Source: Ruegeria sp. HKCCD7303 (GTDB lineage Bacteria > Pseudomonadota > Alphaproteobacteria > Rhodobacterales > Rhodobacteraceae). From it: DNA of 64,000 nt. The position numbers were made by a program, and so were the translations under genes. The DNA lies in contig NZ_WVRE01000001.1 of assembly GCF_013111185.1 (NCBI RefSeq), positions 62,001-126,000 on the forward strand. The letters are read 5' to 3'. The notes beneath the pieces are model-generated. The model saw only the letters and a program-made list of their open reading frames with translations. It ran no database searches and was not told the DNA's origin. Shown piece by piece: positions 40,762-50,270 of this stretch (the stretch's first letter is position 1; every line of letters begins with the position of its first letter).

Positions 40762-41747
40762 TGACCACGCTGCGCATAGACAACCTGAACGTCAGCTTCT
40801 CGACCGAAGCCGGGCCGCTGCATGCGTTGAAAAACGTCAGTTTCGATGTACCGGAAAACCGGATTGTCGGCATCGTGGGCGAATCCGGCTGCGGGAAATC
40901 CACTTTGATTAACGCAATTCTGGGCCTGCTGGCAGACAATGGTAGCATCGACGGTGGCTCGATCCTGTTCGAAGGGCAGGATGAACTGACAAGCCTGCCC
41001 TCGTCGCGGATGCGCGACCTGCGCGGCCCGCGCATAGCCACCGTGTTTCAGGACCCGATGGGCGCGTTGAACCCGGTCATCTCGGTCGGAAAGCAGATGC
41101 TGAATATCCAGTATCGCTCGACCTTGTCGAAAGACGAAAAGATGAACCGCGCTGTCGAGATGCTGGAACTGGTCCGCATTCCTGATGCCCGCGCGGCGCT
41201 GGCGCGGTATCCGCATCAGTTCTCGGGCGGGATGAAACAGCGGATTGCCATCGCCATGGCGCTGATGATGGAACCCGCCCTTCTAATCGCGGATGAACCC
41301 ACAACGGCGTTGGATGCGACACTTGAGGTGACCACGATCGAGTTGCTCAAGGATTTGCAGCAGAAAATCGGCTGTTCGGTCATGTTCATTTCGCACCATC
41401 TGGGTGTCATCGCCGAACTGTGTGATGACGTTGTGGTCATGTATGCGGGTGAAGTGGTGGAGCGCGGCACCGTCCGCCAGATATTCCAAGACCCTCGCCA
41501 CCCTTACACAGCGCGATTGCTTGAATGCGACCCGGCGCGGCAAAGCGAACGCACCCGGCATCTGCCGACAATCCCCGGAGAAATCCCTGATCTGCGCGCG
41601 CGGCCCGCAGGCTGTATCTTTGCCAATCGGTGCGATCTCGTGAGCGACGCCTGCTCGGCCCCTCCGCCCGACAAAGACATCGGAGACGGTCATGTCGCGC
41701 GCTGCATTATTGCAGATTGTCCCGAGGAAACCGGAGTGACTGCATGA
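40761..41747 (+). CDS. Peptide-type ABC transporter ATP-binding protein, DppD type
   Basis: A 328-residue ATPase with Walker A GESGCGKST (about residues 38-46), signature FSGGMKQRIAIAMAL and Walker B LLIADEPTTALD, plus the C-terminal oligopeptide-type extension GEIPDLRARPAGCIFANRC with cysteines. It overlaps the next ATPase gene by ATGA. Confidence 0.95.
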   Translation: MTTLRIDNLNVSFSTEAGPLHALKNVSFDVPENRIVGIVGESGCGKSTLINAILGLLADNGSIDGGSILFEGQDELTSLPSSRMRDLRGPRIATVFQDPMGALNPVISVGKQMLNIQYRSTLSKDEKMNRAVEMLELVRIPDARAALARYPHQFSGGMKQRIAIAMALMMEPALLIADEPTTALDATLEVTTIELLKDLQQKIGCSVMFISHHLGVIAELCDDVVVMYAGEVVERGTVRQIFQDPRHPYTARLLECDPARQSERTRHLPTIPGEIPDLRARPAGCIFANRCDLVSDACSAPPPDKDIGDGHVARCIIADCPEETGVTA

Positions 41748-42745
41748 GTAGCGATCCCATTCTCAAGGTTGAAGACGTCCAGGTTTCTTTCCCAGTCGGT
41801 GGGTTCGGGCGTCGAAACTCGATCCTGGGCGTGGCCGGGGTGAGTTTTGAAGTTAACCGAGGCGAAACCTTTGCACTCGTTGGAGAAAGCGGGTCGGGTA
41901 AAACGACCCTCGCGCGGGCTGTGAATGGTCTGCAGGAAATTAGCGCAGGATCCATAACGTTCGAAGATCAACGTATCGACGAGTTAGACCCAAGGGCGAT
42001 GAAGCCTGTCCGCAAACGCATGTCGATGATGTTTCAAGACCCAGTAGGATCCCTTTCACCTCGTATGACCGTGGGTGATCTGGTGACGGAACCATTCCGC
42101 ATTCACGGCATCGAAGGGCGTAATCTGCGGGATGAAGCCGAGCGTCTGCTGACGCTGGTCGGTTTGCCCACAAGCTTTGACTCGCGCTTCCCGCATCAGT
42201 TGTCAGGAGGGCAGGCTCGGCGGGTTGGAGTGGCACGAGCCATCGCATTGGACCCGGCGTTGATTATCGCAGACGAACCGACTGCGGGACTGGATGTTTC
42301 GGTTCAGGGTGAGGTGCTGAACCTGCTGAACGATTTGCGGGAACGTCTTGGGCTGGCAATGGTGATTATCACGCACAATCTGCACGTGGTGCATCATGTG
42401 GCGGATCGAACTGCCGTAATGTATCTGGGTCGATTTGTAGAAGCTGGTGAAACCGAAGAGGTATTCAGCGCGCCGCAGCATCCCTATACCGCAGCACTGC
42501 TCTCGGCCAACCCCGAGCCTGATCCGGACAAGACCCACGACCGGATCACCTTGCCGGCTGAAGTCCCTTCGCTGTTGGCTCGACCGTCGGGTTGTGAGTT
42601 CCACACCCGTTGTCCCTGGGCTCAATCGCAGTGCAGTTTTGATGCTCCTGAAAGACATGTTACGGATGAGCGGGTAATCGCATGCCACTTCCCGCTGGCA
42701 CCTGGGGCCCGCCCGCCTGAGCAAAAAGAAAGCGTCTTGTCATGA
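41744..42745 (+). CDS. Peptide-type ABC transporter ATP-binding protein, DppF type
   Basis: A 333-residue ATPase with Walker A GESGSGKTT, signature LSGGQARRVGVARAI and Walker B LIIADEPTAGLD, and a C-terminal extension with RPSGCEFHTRCPWAQSQC. ATG 41744 overlaps the DppD-type stop and gives the family start; the frame upstream to 41630 lies inside the previous gene. Its own end overlaps the CocE-like gene by ATGA, tying importer and hydrolase together. Confidence 0.95.
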   Translation: MSSDPILKVEDVQVSFPVGGFGRRNSILGVAGVSFEVNRGETFALVGESGSGKTTLARAVNGLQEISAGSITFEDQRIDELDPRAMKPVRKRMSMMFQDPVGSLSPRMTVGDLVTEPFRIHGIEGRNLRDEAERLLTLVGLPTSFDSRFPHQLSGGQARRVGVARAIALDPALIIADEPTAGLDVSVQGEVLNLLNDLRERLGLAMVIITHNLHVVHHVADRTAVMYLGRFVEAGETEEVFSAPQHPYTAALLSANPEPDPDKTHDRITLPAEVPSLLARPSGCEFHTRCPWAQSQCSFDAPERHVTDERVIACHFPLAPGARPPEQKESVLS

Positions 42746-44760
42746 GTAATGTTGAGGTCATCGAAACCGTCTGGATACCAATGCCTGACGGAACGCAGTT
42801 GGCAGCAAGACTGTGGTTGCCCGAAGCGGCGAAAACCACTCCGCTGCCCTGCATCCTTGAATACATACCCTACCGTCGTCGAGACCGCACGCGAATGCGC
42901 GACGAAAGTATGCACCCGCATTTTGCAGCCGCTGGGTATGCTTCGATTCGGGTGGATATTCGGGGCTATGGGGATAGCGACGGCATTGCTGAAGACGAGT
43001 ATTCACATCAGGAAACCCAAGACGGACACGACGTCATCCAGTGGATCGCAGATCAGGACTGGTGTGATGGAAATGTGGGAATGTTCGGAAAAAGTTGGGG
43101 GGCATATAATGCGTTCCAAGTCGCGGCAACACGACCCCCGGCCTTGAAGGCTATCGCGCCGGTGATGGGAACGGATGATCGATGGCGCGAGGATATCCAT
43201 TTCTACGGCGGTTGTCTGGCCAACGATAATTTCTGGTGGGGCTCCATCATGCAGCTCTACAATGCGATGCCGCCCGATCCCGAGATCGTAGGTGAAGACC
43301 GCTGGATCGACATGTGGCGCGAACGTATGGAGGGGGCCAGTTTCTGGCCTGCCATGTGGCTGGAACACCAAACCCATGATGAGATGTGGCGACGCGGCTC
43401 GATTTGCGAAAACTACGCCGACGTCGAGGTTCCGGTTTACTTTTTCGGCGGGTGGATGGACCTTTATCGCGACACCCCGTTCCGTATCGCTCAACATCTC
43501 AGCGGTCCTGTGAAAATCCTGATGGGGCCCTGGGCCCACCTGTATCCACATGAAGGGGTGCCGGGCCCCAAGGCCGATTTTGTAGGGGAAGTCCTTAGGT
43601 TCTGGGACCATTGGTTAAAGGGTATCGACACCGGATTAATGGATGAACCACTCTTGCGGTTCTTCATGCAGGAAAGCGCGGCACCAAGTGGAACTCATCT
43701 GCAACGTGAAGGACGCTGGGTCGAAGAACCAAGCTGGCCCTCGCCAAACGTCAAAGATTATTCGATGTGGTTAAACGACGGTACTCTGGACATTAAGCCG
43801 CGTACTGGCTCTACAATGTCCATTTGCTCGCCACAGAACTTTGGGGCCGCTGCAGGCGATATGTGTTCGTTTGCCATACCCGGCGACATGGCTGAAGACT
43901 GCCGGATCGATGCGGCAGGGGCACTGCAATTCAAAGGTGATCCTCTGGAAGCAGCGGTTGACGTTCTGGGCCAGCCCTCTGTCGAAATCACAGTTTCTGC
44001 GGATCAGGAGCAAGGTTTCGTTGCTGCTTTGTTGGTCGACGAAGCCCCCAACGGTGCGCAAACCCTGATTTCTCGGGGGTTCTGCAATCTGAATCATCGG
44101 ATTGGTGACACCAACCCGACCGCAATTGTGCCGGGCGAGGACATGACCGTGACCATACCGCTTTACGGCAGCGGTTACCGTGTCATGCCCGGTCATCGCA
44201 TCGTAGTGCAGATCGCCTCGGCTTATTGGCCCGTGCTTTGGCCCGCACCTGCACCCGTAACGCTGACGATCCGCTCAGGGTCATCGTGTTTGCATCTGCC
44301 TGTTCGCACGCAAAAGGGGCAAGCATCGGAACCACGCGCGCTGCCCGAGCCAAGCAAGCCTCAAACGGCGCCCCGAAAAACGAAAGTGCGGTCAGGTTCA
44401 ATGGAACGCTCTATCCGCACTGATCTGACCAACGGAGAAACCATTCACAGGTTTTTCCTTGATGGTGGCGTTTTCGGGCCAGTGGGCGATTTCCGCCTCG
44501 ACGATATTGGAACGGTGTTAAGCGACGTTTCAGATCGGCGTTACACAATCCATCCCAGCGATCCACTTTCGGCCACCGCAACGATGGAGCAGACGGCCGG
44601 TTTCGACCGCGAAGGCTGGTCGGCCAAGATTTGGACCTATTCGGAACAGACAGCGACACCGACGGAGTTTCATTTAACTTCACGCCTCAAGGCTTGGGCC
44701 GGAACCGAACTTGTCTATGAGGAAGAGAATGTGCACGTCATCCCTCGTAACGGGATGTAG
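42742..44760 (+). CDS. CocE/NonD (S15-like) hydrolase, copy 2
   Basis: A 672-residue alpha/beta hydrolase with the same layout as the copy at 31562. The N-terminus is VWIPMPDGTQLAARLWLP, then CILEYIPYRRRDRTRMRDE, VDIRGYGDSDG and the nucleophile motif GKSWGAYNAFQ (Ser near residue 117). The cap and jelly-roll domains follow. Family members cleave X-Pro peptides, esters or acylated beta-lactams. Translation is coupled to the preceding ATPase gene by ATGA, so its substrate is likely the imported compound. The copies differ around the nucleophile (GTSWGG versus GKSWGA), so their specificities may differ. Confidence 0.92.
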   Translation: MSNVEVIETVWIPMPDGTQLAARLWLPEAAKTTPLPCILEYIPYRRRDRTRMRDESMHPHFAAAGYASIRVDIRGYGDSDGIAEDEYSHQETQDGHDVIQWIADQDWCDGNVGMFGKSWGAYNAFQVAATRPPALKAIAPVMGTDDRWREDIHFYGGCLANDNFWWGSIMQLYNAMPPDPEIVGEDRWIDMWRERMEGASFWPAMWLEHQTHDEMWRRGSICENYADVEVPVYFFGGWMDLYRDTPFRIAQHLSGPVKILMGPWAHLYPHEGVPGPKADFVGEVLRFWDHWLKGIDTGLMDEPLLRFFMQESAAPSGTHLQREGRWVEEPSWPSPNVKDYSMWLNDGTLDIKPRTGSTMSICSPQNFGAAAGDMCSFAIPGDMAEDCRIDAAGALQFKGDPLEAAVDVLGQPSVEITVSADQEQGFVAALLVDEAPNGAQTLISRGFCNLNHRIGDTNPTAIVPGEDMTVTIPLYGSGYRVMPGHRIVVQIASAYWPVLWPAPAPVTLTIRSGSSCLHLPVRTQKGQASEPRALPEPSKPQTAPRKTKVRSGSMERSIRTDLTNGETIHRFFLDGGVFGPVGDFRLDDIGTVLSDVSDRRYTIHPSDPLSATATMEQTAGFDREGWSAKIWTYSEQTATPTEFHLTSRLKAWAGTELVYEEENVHVIPRNGM

Positions 44761-44829
44761 CCACTAAAACCCAACCAAGTATCGGGCCAAACAGGCTGCT
44801 GTCAGCAGTATAATAACAGGAGACGAAGG

Positions 44830-45684
44830 ATGTCGGTATTCTTGCAGTTTGGACCGCGGGCCGAGACGCATCAACTATCGGTCGGGGGTGTGACCATGCG
44901 AGTTGTTACCGAAGGTGAGGGGCCTGCTATCGTATTTGTTCCTGGTGGGGACCAAACTGCTGAAGCCTATTCAGAACAGTTTTCGCGCTTATCCGACAGC
45001 TTTCGTTGCATCACCTATGATCCTCGCGGTGCGGGCGAGACCCAATCGCCTCCGCCCCCGTGGACGATGAACGACTATGCTGCCGACTGTGCGGCGGTGA
45101 TCGATGCGTTTGCGGGTGGTCGCGCAACTGTATGTGGCTTGTCGTTGGGTGGCCTCGTTACACAGCAAACTGCGATCGACTTTCCTGACAAGGTTCAACT
45201 TGCCATTCCCATGGGAACTTCCGCCTATATCGATGGGTTCACGCGCGACTGGATGCAAGCCGAGATTGACCTTCGAAAAGATGGCATAACCCTACCCGAC
45301 TATTTTCTTGCCCCTCACTATGCGGTCTATGCCTTTCCAGCCAAAGCGCTGCACGAACCAGAACTGTGGGAACAGCTCAAGGCATCTTACACCGAACGCT
45401 TCCGCGACCGCGATCCGCAAGCCACAATCGATCAATGGGAAGCGTGCCTGCACTTCGATTGCCGCGAAGATCTGAAAACCTGCCCGGTCCCTATACATGT
45501 AGTCGCTTTCTCTGAGGATGTTCAGACCGCTCCAGTCATGTGCAAGGTTGTTTCGGACCTGGCGCAGAACGGAACATTCCACGAGATCCCAGGGCTGGGA
45601 CATGTTTCCATGACACGTCACAAACCTGACGTCGTAGCGAAAAAACTACGCGAGATTTTAAGCGCCGAATTGGTGCAGCAGTAA
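44830..45684 (+). CDS. Alpha/beta-fold hydrolase
   Basis: A 284-residue alpha/beta hydrolase of the 3-oxoadipate enol-lactonase-like size class. It has the oxyanion region IVFVPGGDQTAE, YDPRGAGETQSPPP, and the nucleophile elbow VCGLSLGGLVTQQ (Ser near residue 101). A C-terminal GLGHVSMTRHKPDVV carries the expected catalytic His. GGAGACGAAGG precedes ATG 44830. It follows the CocE-like gene by 69 bp and probably belongs to the same operon, hydrolysing an ester or amide made by the preceding steps. The exact substrate is not recognisable. Confidence 0.9.
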   Translation: MSVFLQFGPRAETHQLSVGGVTMRVVTEGEGPAIVFVPGGDQTAEAYSEQFSRLSDSFRCITYDPRGAGETQSPPPPWTMNDYAADCAAVIDAFAGGRATVCGLSLGGLVTQQTAIDFPDKVQLAIPMGTSAYIDGFTRDWMQAEIDLRKDGITLPDYFLAPHYAVYAFPAKALHEPELWEQLKASYTERFRDRDPQATIDQWEACLHFDCREDLKTCPVPIHVVAFSEDVQTAPVMCKVVSDLAQNGTFHEIPGLGHVSMTRHKPDVVAKKLREILSAELVQQ

Positions 45685-45700
45685 ACGGCTGACCTGTTAG

Positions 45701-47170
45701 ATGAGAATTGCAATTGCAGGATTTCAGCACGAAACCAACACCTTCGTGGAAAGCCCAACGCGACTGAGTGATTTTGAACAGGCAGATAGCTGGCCAGAAT
45801 TGCTGCGGGGGCGGGACGTTTTGGGCGTGACCGATGGTATGAATCTGCCCATCGCCGGATTCGCAAAGGCGGCGTTGGCGGAAGGCGTGGAATTACTACC
45901 CATTCTGTGGTGCGCAGCAGAACCGGGCGGTAAGGTAACAGACCACGCCTTTGACACCATCGCGAGGCTCATAACTGACAACCTTCAGGGAATGATGCCG
46001 CTCGACGGTGTTTACCTGGACCTGCATGGCGCCATGGTGACAGAGTCATGGGATGATGGCGAGGGTGAGCTTTTGGCGCGGATCAGACAGATCATTGGGC
46101 CGGACCTTCCGGTTGTTGCAAGCCTTGATATGCATGCCAATATCTCGCAACAAATGGTGAATTACTCGGATGCAATGACCATTTTCCGCACCTACCCGCA
46201 TCTTGATATGGCAGCCACAGGCGCACGGGCGTATCGGATGATACGCGAAGTCCATGCAAATGGCCGACCCGCGAAATCATGGAGACAAGGGGAGTATCTG
46301 ATCCCGCTGCACAGCCAGTATACAGAAGTGGCGCCAGCCCAAACGCTGTATGGAACTCTGAAGGCGTTCGACGGGCCCGGCACGCGACTGGTTGAACTCG
46401 CCATGGGGTTTACCGCAGCGGACACAGCTGATTGTGGTCCATCCGTGCTGGCGTATAGTTCCTCTCAGCCCGACGCCGAGGCAATAGCCGGGCATGTTTT
46501 TGCAAAGTTGCAAGCAGCTGAAACACAGTTCGAAACAGCTTTGCTAACCCCAAAGGACGCAGTCGAAACCGCCCAAAAGGCAACTGGCGCTGGGCCTGTT
46601 GTGATTGCGGATGTACAGGACAATCCAGGTGCCGGTGCGTCGGCGGACACCACTGGGCTGCTGCGTGAACTTGTTATTCAGAACACCCCACTTTCCATTC
46701 TTGGGCTGTTGCATGATCCGCAATTGGCGGCAAAAGCCCATGCCAGGGGTCCAGGTGCAGAATTTGAGGCAGAAATTGGCGGTCGAGGCGCTGGCGAAAC
46801 GCCATACTTGGCAAATGTGCGTGTGCATCATCTGAGCGCTGGCCAATGTCGTTACACGGGCGAAATGTATGGCGGCGGGATTGCAACGCTGGGTCCTTCG
46901 ACGGCATTGCAGCTGATTGGAACGCAAATTCATGTCATAGTCACCAGCATTCGAAATCAATGTCTGGATCTGGCGCAAATTCGGCTGTTCAATCTGGAAC
47001 CGGAACGCGCTCGGATCATTTGCGTCAAAAGCACAACCCACTTCCGAGCCGATTTTGAACCCATCGCGCAAGACGTCCTGTTATGCGCCGCGCCGGGGCA
47101 GTTTCCCTGTGAACTCAAACATGTAAACTATACAAAGCTGCGATCAGGGGTTCGAATACTCGGAGGATAA
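45701..47170 (+). CDS. M81-family metallopeptidase (MlrC-like)
   Basis: A 489-residue protein of the M81/MlrC group, named after the microcystin-degradation enzyme MlrC. The N-terminus MRIAIAGFQHETNTFVESPT is diagnostic, followed by GVYLDLHGAMVTESWDDGEG (about residues 104-123), SLDMHANIS and the second-domain stretch ADVQDNPGAGASADTTGLLR (about 306-325), which supply the conserved Asp, His and Glu metal ligands. It starts 16 bp after the alpha/beta hydrolase and closes the operon. MlrC-type enzymes cut small linear peptides, which fits the peptide importer upstream. Confidence 0.92.
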   Translation: MRIAIAGFQHETNTFVESPTRLSDFEQADSWPELLRGRDVLGVTDGMNLPIAGFAKAALAEGVELLPILWCAAEPGGKVTDHAFDTIARLITDNLQGMMPLDGVYLDLHGAMVTESWDDGEGELLARIRQIIGPDLPVVASLDMHANISQQMVNYSDAMTIFRTYPHLDMAATGARAYRMIREVHANGRPAKSWRQGEYLIPLHSQYTEVAPAQTLYGTLKAFDGPGTRLVELAMGFTAADTADCGPSVLAYSSSQPDAEAIAGHVFAKLQAAETQFETALLTPKDAVETAQKATGAGPVVIADVQDNPGAGASADTTGLLRELVIQNTPLSILGLLHDPQLAAKAHARGPGAEFEAEIGGRGAGETPYLANVRVHHLSAGQCRYTGEMYGGGIATLGPSTALQLIGTQIHVIVTSIRNQCLDLAQIRLFNLEPERARIICVKSTTHFRADFEPIAQDVLLCAAPGQFPCELKHVNYTKLRSGVRILGG

Positions 47171-47260
47171 TTCAAATCCCCAACCCTGTCTCGCAACTTA
47201 GCACAGCACAATTTTCCACACTGTAGCCAGGCCAGACAATGGGTGCTGGCGTATCAGTTA

Positions 47261-48856
47261 TTATGCATCCGCCTTTATCAAATCGCTGGCTTTTTCTCCG
47301 ATCATTATCGCTGGTGCATTGGTGTTTCCACTGACGATTTCCGGCATGATCGAGCAATCGGCCACCCGCAGGTTTTGTATCCCGTGCACCTTTAGCTTTG
47401 CATCAACAACCGATGTCTTGGTGCTGCCCATTGCGCAGGTGCCGGTTGGGTGATAGATTGATGCAGTGTTCGATCTGGCCCAATCCAGCGTGCCTTCATA
47501 GTCATCGTGGCTTAACTCTGCCGTTGGCCGAAACTCCTCTGAAATTTTTGACGCCAGAGGGTTCTGTTTAGCGATCCTGCGCGCGATGTTCACACCATCC
47601 ACAATTGTGCGGCAATCCGTTTCTGTAGACAGGTAGTTTGGAATTATTTTGACATGTTTAGACGGATCCGGGCCGTTAAGGCGCAATTCCCCCCGGCTTT
47701 CCGGGCGTAATTGACAGACCGACATTGTAAAGGCGGAAAACGGATGCACGCCCTCGCCGGGGCTGTCGGCGGACCAGGGCTGAACGTGGAATTGAATATC
47801 GGGGGTCTCAACATCCGGGCGGGTCTTCATGAATCCGGTTGCAAGGCTGGCGGCCATGGTCATTGGCCCTGCGCGGAACAACGCGTATTTCAGGGCAATG
47901 CGCGCCTGATTGATGAGGCTGCGGACTTCGTCATTCAATGTCGGTTCATTGCATTTGAATACCAGCCGTGCCTGCAAGTGATCCTGCAGGCCCTTGCCGA
48001 CACCCGGCAAGGCGTGCAGCGGTTCAATACCGTTTTCTTTCAGGTGGTCCGGGTCTCCGATCCCTGAAAGCATTAGAATCTGTGGTGAGTTTATCGCGCC
48101 GCCTGACAGAATGATTTCGCGACGGACTTTCAGCGTTTGCTCGACCCCAGAGCGATCCCGATATACCAGACCGGTCGCCTTTTTCTTGTCTATGACCACG
48201 CGTGACACCAACGCGTTTGTGATGATGTTCAAGTTTTGGCGGCCTTTTATGGGCTTTAGATAGGCCACGGCGGCACTGCATCGGCGGCCGTTGCGCGTAG
48301 TCAGCTGAAAATACCCAACACCCTCTTGTTTGGCACCGTTGTAATCGGGGTTAAACGGGTAGCCTGCCGCTTGTGCAGCGGCGACCCACGCGTCGCAGAT
48401 AGGACGTTGGATACGCATGTTGGACACGGACAAAGGCCCGCCAACACCGTGATATTCGTCTGCGCCCCGCTCTTGATCTTCACAGCGTTTGAACAGAGGC
48501 AGGACGTCATCCCAGCCCCATCCTTCATTGCCCATTTGCCGCCAGCGGTCATAGTCTTCCTTTTGACCGCGTACGTATAGCAACCCGTTCAACGAGGATG
48601 AGCCGCCCAACACTTTGCCGCGTGGCCAGTCGATCGAGCGCCCGTTCAACCCCGGATCAGGTTCGGTGCGATAACACCAGTCGACCGTGGGGTTATGCAT
48701 GGTTTTGAAATAGCCAACGGGGATGTGAATCCACGGGTTGCTGTCGCGGCCACCAGCCTCAAGCAATGCAACACTCGTGTTGGGGTCGGCGCTGAGCCGA
48801 TTGGCAATCACGCAGCCTGCGGAACCGGCCCCGACAATCGCATAATCCACTTCCAT
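47261..48856 (-). CDS. GMC-family FAD oxidoreductase (choline-dehydrogenase-like)
   Basis: A 531-residue GMC flavoprotein. The FAD-binding start YAIVGAGSAGCVIANRLSADP is at residues 5-25, the first GMC signature is GKVLGGSSSLNGLLYVRGQK (about 80-99), the second is GAINSPQILMLSGIGD (about 255-270), and the C-terminal catalytic segment is SIYHPTGTCAMG with VDAKLKVHGIQNLRVADCS. Family enzymes oxidise primary or secondary alcohols. GGGAGGAGGCGATA precedes ATG 48856. It diverges from a DctPQM TRAP transporter, so the imported substrate is probably an alcohol or hydroxy acid. Confidence 0.93.
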   Translation of the reverse strand: MEVDYAIVGAGSAGCVIANRLSADPNTSVALLEAGGRDSNPWIHIPVGYFKTMHNPTVDWCYRTEPDPGLNGRSIDWPRGKVLGGSSSLNGLLYVRGQKEDYDRWRQMGNEGWGWDDVLPLFKRCEDQERGADEYHGVGGPLSVSNMRIQRPICDAWVAAAQAAGYPFNPDYNGAKQEGVGYFQLTTRNGRRCSAAVAYLKPIKGRQNLNIITNALVSRVVIDKKKATGLVYRDRSGVEQTLKVRREIILSGGAINSPQILMLSGIGDPDHLKENGIEPLHALPGVGKGLQDHLQARLVFKCNEPTLNDEVRSLINQARIALKYALFRAGPMTMAASLATGFMKTRPDVETPDIQFHVQPWSADSPGEGVHPFSAFTMSVCQLRPESRGELRLNGPDPSKHVKIIPNYLSTETDCRTIVDGVNIARRIAKQNPLASKISEEFRPTAELSHDDYEGTLDWARSNTASIYHPTGTCAMGSTKTSVVDAKLKVHGIQNLRVADCSIMPEIVSGNTNAPAIMIGEKASDLIKADA

Positions 48857-48965
48857 TATCGCCTCCTCCCAATGCCGCTGAAAAAAACTCTATGCAAGAT
48901 AGAGGAATTATACTAGCCTTTTTTGATACAAAACGTCTCAATAATTGCAATCAGGGAGGTAAGCA

Positions 48966-50204
48966 ATGGAGATCGGTAAGAAACTGAGTGGTATTTCGCG
49001 GCGGGATTTCTTCCGTGTGGCGGGCCGTTACGGCATGAGCTCGACACTGTTGGCAGCAGGCGGGTTCGGTGGAGCGATGAGTTTGGCGAATCTGGCTCAG
49101 GCCGCCGAATCAACCTATGAAAAGCGCTTTTCTAAAGAGCCGAAACACACGCTGAAGTTTGGTGCTTCTGGATTCAACACTCGCAACCTGCTGATCGAAC
49201 GCGCCGGTGCGATCGAGTTCGCGCGTGATCTTGAGGAACGCACTGACGGAGAGATCCGGATTGAGTTCATCGGCGACAATCAGATCTGCGGACAGCTGAG
49301 CTGTGTCGAGAAGACCCAGCAGGGGATCGTCGACATTTACGCGGCCTCGACCCAGAACTCGGCCGGTGGCGCACCTTACCTGAACGTGTTGGATTATGCT
49401 TACATGTTCCCGAGCCGCGCGGCGCAGTATCACTTTTTCTACAGCCCCGCGAGCCAGCGCATCCTGCGGGATCCCCTGGAAAAACGGCACGGGTTGAAGT
49501 TCCTGTTCACCCATTGCGAACTACGCGGTCTGCAAATGGGTTCGACCTTTGCGGACAAGCCGACCGTGACCAAGCTGGAAGAGCTGTTTGGCACAAAGAA
49601 CCGCGTGACGGGCACGCAGCTTGGCCGCATCGCCATGCAGCTCTTGAATCTGAATCCGGTGCCGGTGGCATGGGAAGAAACGCTGGACGCTTTGAAAACC
49701 GGTCTGATCGACGGCGCCGAAACTTGGGCCTCGGCTGTAGCCTACGCCAATATGGCGCCGGTCGTATCTCAGTCGGTCAACCTGAAGTTCTTCTGCGGAA
49801 CCGAGCATACATCGATGTCGGCCAAGGTCTTTGACGGTTTGGGCGGCGAGTTGCAGGATGCAGTGATGGAGTCCTCTTACTTCACTCAGGCTTTGATTCA
49901 GGGTGCGAACGAGGCCGCGCTGCTGAACACAGTTGGGTTCTCAGAGCCGCAATTGCCCAACACGATCTTTGCTGAGAACGGTGTGCGTCCGGCCTTCCTG
50001 CCCGACGATCAGATCAAACTGGCCGAAGAGATGTGTGCCCCCAACTATAACCCTGAACCTTGGGCGCAGTGGCGTGAGCGTCTGAACAAATGGGCCGGTG
50101 GCATCGACACCTATCAGGAAATCTACGACATCGCGCGTGAGATTCCAGCAGACATGCTGCCGGAGAATGTCGAGCCACGCCGTTGGTGGATGGGCCAGGC
50201 CTGA
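48966..50204 (+). CDS. TRAP transporter solute-binding protein, DctP type
   Basis: A 412-residue receptor with a twin-arginine-type leader (SRRDFFRVAGRYGMSSTLLA). The mature protein shows the DctP pattern: TLKFGASGFNTRNLLIERAG, the ERTDGEIRIEFIGDNQICG region, and GTQLGRIAMQLLNLNPVPVAW around the conserved ligand-binding arginine. GGGAGGTAAGCA precedes ATG 48966. At 412 residues it is longer than usual, mainly through the leader and C-terminal extension. It heads the TRAP operon and lies opposite the GMC oxidoreductase gene. Confidence 0.92.
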   Translation: MEIGKKLSGISRRDFFRVAGRYGMSSTLLAAGGFGGAMSLANLAQAAESTYEKRFSKEPKHTLKFGASGFNTRNLLIERAGAIEFARDLEERTDGEIRIEFIGDNQICGQLSCVEKTQQGIVDIYAASTQNSAGGAPYLNVLDYAYMFPSRAAQYHFFYSPASQRILRDPLEKRHGLKFLFTHCELRGLQMGSTFADKPTVTKLEELFGTKNRVTGTQLGRIAMQLLNLNPVPVAWEETLDALKTGLIDGAETWASAVAYANMAPVVSQSVNLKFFCGTEHTSMSAKVFDGLGGELQDAVMESSYFTQALIQGANEAALLNTVGFSEPQLPNTIFAENGVRPAFLPDDQIKLAEEMCAPNYNPEPWAQWRERLNKWAGGIDTYQEIYDIAREIPADMLPENVEPRRWWMGQA

Positions 50205-50214
50205 TAAGCTTCTG

Positions 50215-50241
50215 CGAACCGGCCCATAGCGGGCCGGTTCG
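50215..50241 (+). other. Perfect 11 bp hairpin after DctP gene
   Basis: CGAACCGGCCC and GGGCCGGTTCG pair perfectly around loop ATAGC, ten bases after the binding-protein stop and 29 bases before the small-permease gene. There is no T-tract. It matches similar elements after three other binding-protein genes in this window. Confidence 0.7.
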
Positions 50242-50270
50242 ATGCAAAACCGACTGGGAGGACGGGGTAC

